Assembly (NCBI RefSeq): GCF_963678635.1
Contig: NC_087067.1
Coordinates: 32,832,401-32,896,400, forward strand
DNA length: 64,000 nt
Direction of reading: 5' to 3'
From: Symsagittifera roscoffensis
Lineage: Eukaryota > Xenacoelomorpha > Acoela > Convolutidae
Positions 57,394 through 64,000 of this stretch are shown here, piece after piece. The notes under the pieces are model-generated. The model was not told the DNA's origin. It did not search any database and saw nothing but the letters and a program-made list of their open reading frames with translations. The position numbers and the translations under genes are program-made. The first letter of the stretch is position 1; each line of letters opens with the position of its first letter.

Positions 57394-58646
57394 TGAAAAT
57401 TCTGAACCTGCAAACTACCTTAATAGAATGAAGATGTCAGTATGAAGAGTCTAATTGAGCCTGGTGAATTGCGCGAACGGCCATAACTTGCCCAAAAAAC
57501 TTAAGACTTCCCAATTTTTCTATTTCTATCGTAAGACCATCATCAAATCTTGGGGGACTGAGAAAATGAACCAATTTGGTCGAACCAGTTCAAAGTTATG
57601 AGTTCTTGAAAGCTCGGTGATGCCAAAAAGTTAAGCCTAATCGAGCGTGGTGCAAAAAACGAAAATTTCAAAATTTTTGTTCTTTTCTGTCTAAATTTTA
57701 TTTTTTCAATATCGTATCACATTTTTGGACTCAGAACAATTCCAACGAGCCCAAAACGACTTCTTTAGCTTCAGTGTTCGTGGAGTAATCATCAGTTGAA
57801 ATTTTGGGGGGAGCTGAAATTCGGCCATTTTGGAAGAAAATCGACCTAAAAGCTAACTTTTAAGTTAGTGCAATTTTTTTCTTGCATTTTTCATAAAATG
57901 GGGTGCTCTCTGCTGTCGCAGAGTGCATTCAAAGAAACTTATCAAATAGATTTGAAAACTTACCTATTTAATAAGTTTATCACAACAATTAGGCTAAAAG
58001 CATCTATCAGTATCCTGGCTGGTATTCGACCATATGCCACTAACGTTGAGTGAGCGGCTATCATGCCATAGATGGTCATCTAAGACACCCTGTACACGCT
58101 CCGTAGGTTTTGACCAGCCGATTTGGCCATAAAACTCATTGGGCCAAAAAAATTCTGAAAATTGTCAATTTTTCAAATTTAGTTTGAATTGCATAAATTA
58201 TAACGTGAGCGTGCAAAATTTTACATGGTATAAGAGCATATTTCTACTCTCGCGTGAGGGCGAGTGTTTTAAAAGTAATGTACATAGCTATATGCTAGTC
58301 AGGATATAAATGGAAGCGGAATTACTCAAATGCCTAAGGCAGAACCGCAGATTCTGTCTTTGTCCACATCGTTAAGCCCATGTCGTATGTAACGGCACAA
58401 ACGCAGATGGTTATAACGTAGTCTACTGTACTCTTACGATAGATTTACTAGCCAGCAGGGGAGTTTTGTTAGGGCGAAGTGTCATTATGGCTACCTCTTT
58501 TCAACTTTCCCCCTTGACCTTTCATAAGTTGGTCCGGGAGCAACCCAGCTCTCAACCCAGTCGGATAAATATAAATTTTTATGATGCGAGCTGTTTTTTC
58601 ATTGTTGTGTTCAAGGCATGTACCAAAATTAGGAAAAGGTTTAGTT

Positions 58647-58833
58647 ATCGCTTCTCGGCCTTTTGGCTAAGATCATGTGTATTATCTGTTCTTGTCAGCT
58701 TAATATCTGGCATGCTGGGCATAGCCTGGCACCAATATTAAACTGATTTTTACTTCCCGAGTTAACACCGAAGCTTGCTTCAGTTGACTCACGGATTGTC
58801 CCGGTCTTACACTACCATCGGGAGCAGTCCACC
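58647..58833 (+). ncRNA. U2: U2 snRNA, copy 25 (branchpoint-recognition variant)
   Basis: G36>U changes GUAGUA to GUAUUA in the branchpoint-recognition sequence; the rest equals consensus. If expressed, pairing to canonical branchpoints would be altered. Confidence 0.9.
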
Positions 58834-60086
58834 TGAAAATTCTGAACCTGCAAATTACCTTAATAGAGTGAAGATGTCAGTATGAAGAGTCTAATTGAGC
58901 CTGGTGAATTGCGCGAACGGCCATAAATTGCCCAAAAAACTTAAGAATTCCAAATTTTTCTATTTCTATCGTAAGACCATCGTCAAATCTTGGGGGACTG
59001 AGAAAATGAACCAATTTCGTCGAACCAGTTCAAAGTTATGAGTTCTTGAAAGCTCGGTGATGCCAAAAAGTTAAGCCTAATCGAGCGTGGTGCAAAAAAC
59101 AAAAATTTCAAAATTTTTGTTCTTTTCTGTCTAAATTTTGTTTTTTCAATATCGTATCACAATTTTGGACTCAGAACAATTCCAACGAGCCCAAAACGAC
59201 TTCTTTAGCTTCAGTGTTCGTGGAGTAATCATCAGTTGAAATTTTGGGGGGAGCTGAAATTCGGCCAGTTTGGAAGAAAATCGACCTAAAAGCTAACTTT
59301 TAAGTTAGTGCAATTTTTTTCTTGCATTTTTCATAAAATGTGGTGCTCTCTTCTGACGCAGAGTGCATTCAAAGAAACTTATCAAATAGATTTGAAACCT
59401 TACCTATTTAATAAGTTTATCACAACAATTAGGCTAAAAGCATCTATCAGTATCCTGGCTGGTATTCGACCATATGCCACTAACGTTGAGTGAGCGGCTA
59501 TCATGCCATAAATGGTCATCTAAGACACCTTGTACACGCTCCGTAGGTTTTGACCAGCCGATTTGGCCATAAAACTCATTGGGCCAAAAAAATTCTGAAA
59601 ATTGTCAATTTTTCAAATTTTGTTTGAATTGCATAAATTATAACGTGAGCGTGCAAAATTTTACATGGTATAAGAGCATATTTCTACTCTCGCGCGAGGG
59701 CGAGTGTTTTAAAAGTAAAGTACATAGTTATATGCTAGTCAGGATATAAATGGAAGCGGACTTACTCAAATGCCTAAGGCAGAACCGCAGATTCTGTCTT
59801 TGTCCACATCGTTAAGCCCATGTCGTATGTAACGGCACACACGCAGATGGTTATAACGTAGTCTACTGTACTCTTACGATAGATTTACTAGCCAGCAGGG
59901 GAGTTTTGTTAGGGCGAAGTGTCATTATGGCTACCTCTTTTCAACTTTCCCCCTTGACCTTTCATAAGTTGGTCCGGGAGCAACCCAGCTCTCAACCCAG
60001 TCGGATAAAAATAAATTTTTATGATGCGAGCTATTTTTCCATTGTTGTGTTCAAGGCATGTACCAAAATTAGGAAAAGGTTTAGTT

Positions 60087-60273
60087 ATCGCTTCTCGGCC
60101 TTTTGGCTAAGATCATGTGTAGTATCTGTTCTTGTCAGCTTAATATCTGGCATGCTGGGCATAGCCTGGCACCAATATGAAACTGATTTTTAATTCCCGA
60201 GTTAACACCGAAGCTTGCTTCAGTTGACTCACGGATTGTCCCGGTCTTACACTACCATCGGGAGCAGTCCACC
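60087..60273 (+). ncRNA. U2: U2 snRNA, copy 26
   Basis: U93>G before the Sm site and C107>A just after it; the Sm core itself is intact. Confidence 0.92.
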
Positions 60274-61526
60274 TGAAAATTCTGAACCTGCAAATTACCT
60301 TAATAGAGTGAAGATGTCAGTATGAAGAGTCTAATTGAGCCTGGTGAATTGCGCGAACGGCCATAAGTTGCCCAAAAAACTTAAGACTTCCAAATTTTTT
60401 TATTTCCATCGTAAGACCATCGTCAAATCTTGGGGGACTCAGAAAATGAACCAATTTCGTCGAACCAGTTCAAAGTTTTGAGTTCTTGAAAGCTCGGTGA
60501 TGCCAAAAAGTTAAGCCTAATGGAGCGTGGTGCAAAAAACGAAAATTTCAAAATTTTTGTTCTTTTCTGTCTAAATTTTGTTTTTTCAATATCGTATCAC
60601 AATTTTGGACTCAGAACAATTCCAACGAGCCCAAAACGGCTTCTTTAGCTTCAGTGTTCGTGGAGTAATCGTCAGTTGAAATTTTGGGGGGAGCTGAAAT
60701 TCGGCCATTTTGGAAGAAAATCGACCTAAAACCTAACTTTTAAGTTAGTGCAATTTTTTTCTTGCATTTTTCATAAAATGGGGTGCTCTCTTCTGTCGCA
60801 GAGTGCATTCAAAGAAACTTATCAAATAGATTTGAAAACTTACCTATTTAATAAGTTTATCACAACAATTAGGCTAAAAGCATCTATGAGTATCCTGGCT
60901 GGTATTCGACCATATGCCACTAACGTTGAGTGAGCGGCTATCATGCCATAAATGGTCATCTAATACACCTTGTACACGCTCCGTAGGTTTTGACCAGCCG
61001 ATTTGGCCATAAAACTCATTGGGCCAAAAAAATTCTGAAAATTGTCAATTTTTCAAATTTTGTTTGAATTGCATAAATTATAACGTGAGCGTGCAAAATT
61101 TTACATGGTATAAGAGCAGATTTCTACTCTCGCGCGAGGGCGAGTGTTTTAAAAGTAATGTACATAGTTATATGCTAGTCAGGATATAAATGGAAGCGGA
61201 ATTACTCAAATGCCTAAGGCAGAACCGCAGATTCTGTCTTTGTCCACATCGTTAAGCCCATGTCGTATGTAACGGCACAAACGCAGATGGTTATAACGTA
61301 GTCTACTGTACTCTTACGATAGATTTACTAGCCAGCAGGGGAGTTTTGTTAGGGCGAAGTGTCATTATGGCTACCTCTTTTCAACTTTCCCCCTTGACCT
61401 TTCATAAGTTGGTCCGGGAGCAACCCAGCTCTCAACCCAGTCGGATAAATATAAATTTTTATGATGCGAGCTGTTTTTTCATTGTTGTGTTCAAGGCATG
61501 TACCAAAATTAGGAAAAGGTTTAGCT

Positions 61527-61713
61527 ATCGCTTCTCGGCCTTTTGGCTAAGATCATGTGTAGTATCTGTTCTTGTCAGATTAATATCTGGCATGCTGGGC
61601 ATAGCCTGGCACCAATATTAAACTGATTTTTACTTCACGAGTTAACACCGAAGCTTGCTTCAGTTGACTCACAGATTGTCCCGGTCTTACACTACCATCG
61701 GGAGCAGTCCACC
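61527..61713 (+). ncRNA. U2: U2 snRNA, copy 27
   Basis: C53>A in loop IIa, C111>A before stem III and G147>A at the start of stem IV (loses the outer pair). Confidence 0.92.
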
Positions 61714-62965
61714 TGAAAATTCTGAACCTGCAAATTACCTTAATAGAGTGAAGATGTCAGTATGAAGAGTCTAATTGAGCCTGGTGAATTGCGCGAACGG
61801 CCATAACTTGCCCAAAAAACTTAAGACTTCCAAATTTTTCTATTTCTATCGTAAGACCATCGTCAAATCTTGGGGGACTGAGAAAATGAACCAATTTTGT
61901 CGAACCAGTTCAAAGTTATGAGTTCTTGAAAGCTCGGTGATGCCAAAAAGTTAAGCCTAATCGAGCGTGGTGCAAAAACGAAAATTTCAAAATTTTTGTT
62001 CTTTTCTGTCTAAATTTTATTTTTTCAATATCGAATCACAATTTTGGACTCAGAACAATTCCAACGAGCCCAAAACGACTTCTTTAGCTTCAGTGTTCGT
62101 GGAGTAATCATCAGTTGAAATTTTGGGGGGAGCTGAAATTCGGCCAGTTTGGAAGAAAATCGACCTAAACGCTAACTTTTAAGTTAGTGCAATTTTTTTC
62201 TTGCATTTTTCATAAAATGGGGTGCTCTCTTCTGACGCAGAGTGCATTCAAAGAAACTTATCAAATAGATTTGAAAACTTACCTATTTAATAAGTTTATC
62301 ACAACAATTAGGCTAAAAGCATCTATGAGTATCCTGGCTGGTATTCGACCATATGCCACTAACGTTGAGTGAGCGGCTATCATGCCATAAATGGTCATCT
62401 AAGACACCTTGTACACGCTCCGTAGGTTTTGACTAGCCGATTTGGCCATAAAACTCATTGGGCCAAAAAAATTCTGAAAATTGTCAATTTTTCAAATTTT
62501 GTTTGAATTGCATAAATTATAACGTGAGCGTGCAAAATTTCACATGGTATAAGAGCATATTTCTACTCTCGCGCGAGGGCGAGTGTTTTAAAAGTAATGT
62601 ACATAGTTATATGCTAGTCAGGATATAAATGGAAGCAGAATTACTCAAATGCCTAAGGCAGAACCGCAGATTCTGTCTTTGTCCACATCGTTAAGCCCAT
62701 GTCGTATGTAACGGCACAAACGCAGATGGTTATAACGTAGTCTACTGTACTCTTACGATAGATTTACTGGCCAGCAGGGGAGTTTTGTTAGGGCGAAGTG
62801 TCATTATGGCTACCTCTTTTCAACTTTCCCCCTTGACCTTTCATATGTTGGTCCGGGAGCAACCCAGCTCTCAACCCAGTCGGATAAATACAAATTTTTA
62901 TGATGCGAGCTGTTTTTTCATTGTTGTGTTCAAGGCATGTACCAAAATTAGGAAAAGGTTTAGCT

Positions 62966-63152
62966 ATCGCTTCTCGGCCTTTTGGCTAAGATCATGTGTA
63001 GTATCTGTTCTTGTCAGATTAATATCTGGCATGCTGGGCATAGCCTGGCACCAATATTAAACTGATTTTTACTTCACGAGTTAACACCGAAGCTTGCTTC
63101 AGTTGACTCACAGATTGTCCCGGTCTTACACTACCATCGGGAGCAGTCCACC
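62966..63152 (+). ncRNA. U2: U2 snRNA, copy 28
   Basis: Same three changes as copy 27. Last U2 in the window. Confidence 0.92.
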
Positions 63153-64000
63153 TGAGAATTCTGAACCTGCAAATTACTTTAATAGAGTGAAGGTGTCAGT
63201 ATGAAGAGTCTAATTGAGCCTGGTGAATTGCGCGAACGGCCATAACTTGCCCAAAAAACTTAAGACTTCCAAATTTTTCTATTTCTATCGTAAGACCATC
63301 GTCAAATCTTGGGGGACTGAGAAAATGAACCAATTTCGTCGAACCAGTTCAAAGTTATGAGTTCTTGAAAGCTCGGTGATGCCAAAAAGTTAAGCCTAAT
63401 CGAGCGTGGTGCAAAAAACGAAAATTTCAAAATTTTTGTTCTTTTCTGTCTAAATTTTATTTTTTCAATATTGTATCAAAATTTTGGACTCAGAACAATT
63501 CCGACGAGCCCAAAACGACTTCTGTAGCTTCAGTGTTCGTGGAGTAATCATCAGTTGAAATTTTGGGGGGAGCTGAAATTCGGCCATTTTGGAAGAAAAT
63601 CGACCTAAAAGCTAACTTTTAAGTTAGTGCAATTTTTTTCTTGCATTTTTCATAAAATGGGGTGCAAACTTACCTATTTAATAAGTTTATCACAACAATT
63701 AGGCTAAAAGCATCTATCAGTATCCTGGCTGGTATTCGACCATATGCCACTAACGTTGAGTGAGCGGCTATCATGCCATAAATGGTCATCTAAGACACCT
63801 TGTACACGCTCCGTAGGTTTTGACCAGCCGATTTGGCCATAAAACTCATTGGGCCAAAAAATTCTGAAAATTGTCAATTTTTCAAATTTTGTTTGAATTG
63901 CATAAATTATAACGTGAGCGTGCAAAATTTTACATGGTATAAGAGCATATTTCTACTCTCGCGCGAGGGCGAGTGTTTTAAAAGTAATGTACATAGTTAT

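Larger units (their letters stand above)
52216..64000 (+). repeat. U2 array block D (units 21-28)
   Basis: Eight units with U2 starts 1,439-1,442 bp apart, running past the window end. Every LINE target site here is empty. The last spacer has lost about 49 bp (joint at 63665), including the CTCTGC/GCAGAG hairpin upstream of the LINE target. No other genes are seen in the spacers. Confidence 0.94.

Noticed and set aside
1-64000. CRISPR-like or bacterial repeat interpretation
   Set aside because: The period is 1.44 kb with a eukaryotic snRNA in each unit and LINE insertions; no short repeats with unique spacers.

Overview
The window is a eukaryotic, very probably invertebrate metazoan, tandem array of U2 spliceosomal snRNA genes invaded by one family of non-LTR retrotransposon (LINE). 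The basic repeat is about 1,440 bp. Each unit holds one 187-nt U2 gene on the + strand and about 1.25 kb of AT-rich spacer. I count 28 U2 genes. The first 27 nt of the RNA equal the animal U2 5' end, and stems I, IIa, IIb, III and IV, the branchpoint-recognition sequence (GUAGUA, nt 33-38) and an Sm site (AUUUUUA, nt 100-106) can all be drawn. The species cannot be named from this sequence.

Layout: 1-15383, eleven U2 units, the last cut in its spacer; 15384-28059, a heavily rearranged and internally amplified LINE; 28060-29518, one U2 unit; 29519-35101, a full-length LINE with open ORF1 and ORF2; 35102-46640, eight U2 units; 46641-52215, a second full-length but frameshifted LINE; 52216-64000, eight more U2 units. 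All LINE sequence is on the minus strand, opposite to U2.

The LINE looks like a member of the L1/Tx1 group. ORF1 (335 aa) carries a zinc knuckle. ORF2 (1,093 aa) carries an apurinic-like endonuclease (EN), a reverse transcriptase (RT) with FSKAFD and YADD motifs, and a C-terminal CCHC. The two full-length elements sit at exactly the same nucleotide of the U2 spacer, about 600 bp downstream of the U2 3' end, with a 19-bp target-site duplication (TSD); the rearranged element shares the same 5' junction. This suggests a site-specific element that uses the U2 array as its genomic niche. Unlike Keno, the Tx1-clade family described as inserting in U2 genes, it leaves the RNA gene intact.

Two features stand out. 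First, the roughly 1 kb between ORF1 and ORF2 is not anonymous sequence: it consists of two decayed head-to-tail copies of the EN N-terminal region, so the element carries three EN modules in tandem. Second, the rearranged locus is a 6.34-kb tandem duplication, and each copy contains nested LINE fragments joined by one recurrent breakpoint seen four times.

The U2 copies are not fully homogenised. Seven match the consensus exactly; others carry changes in the Sm site, stem IV or branchpoint-recognition sequence. Shared spacer variants show blocks of one to three units being duplicated, as expected from unequal crossing-over.
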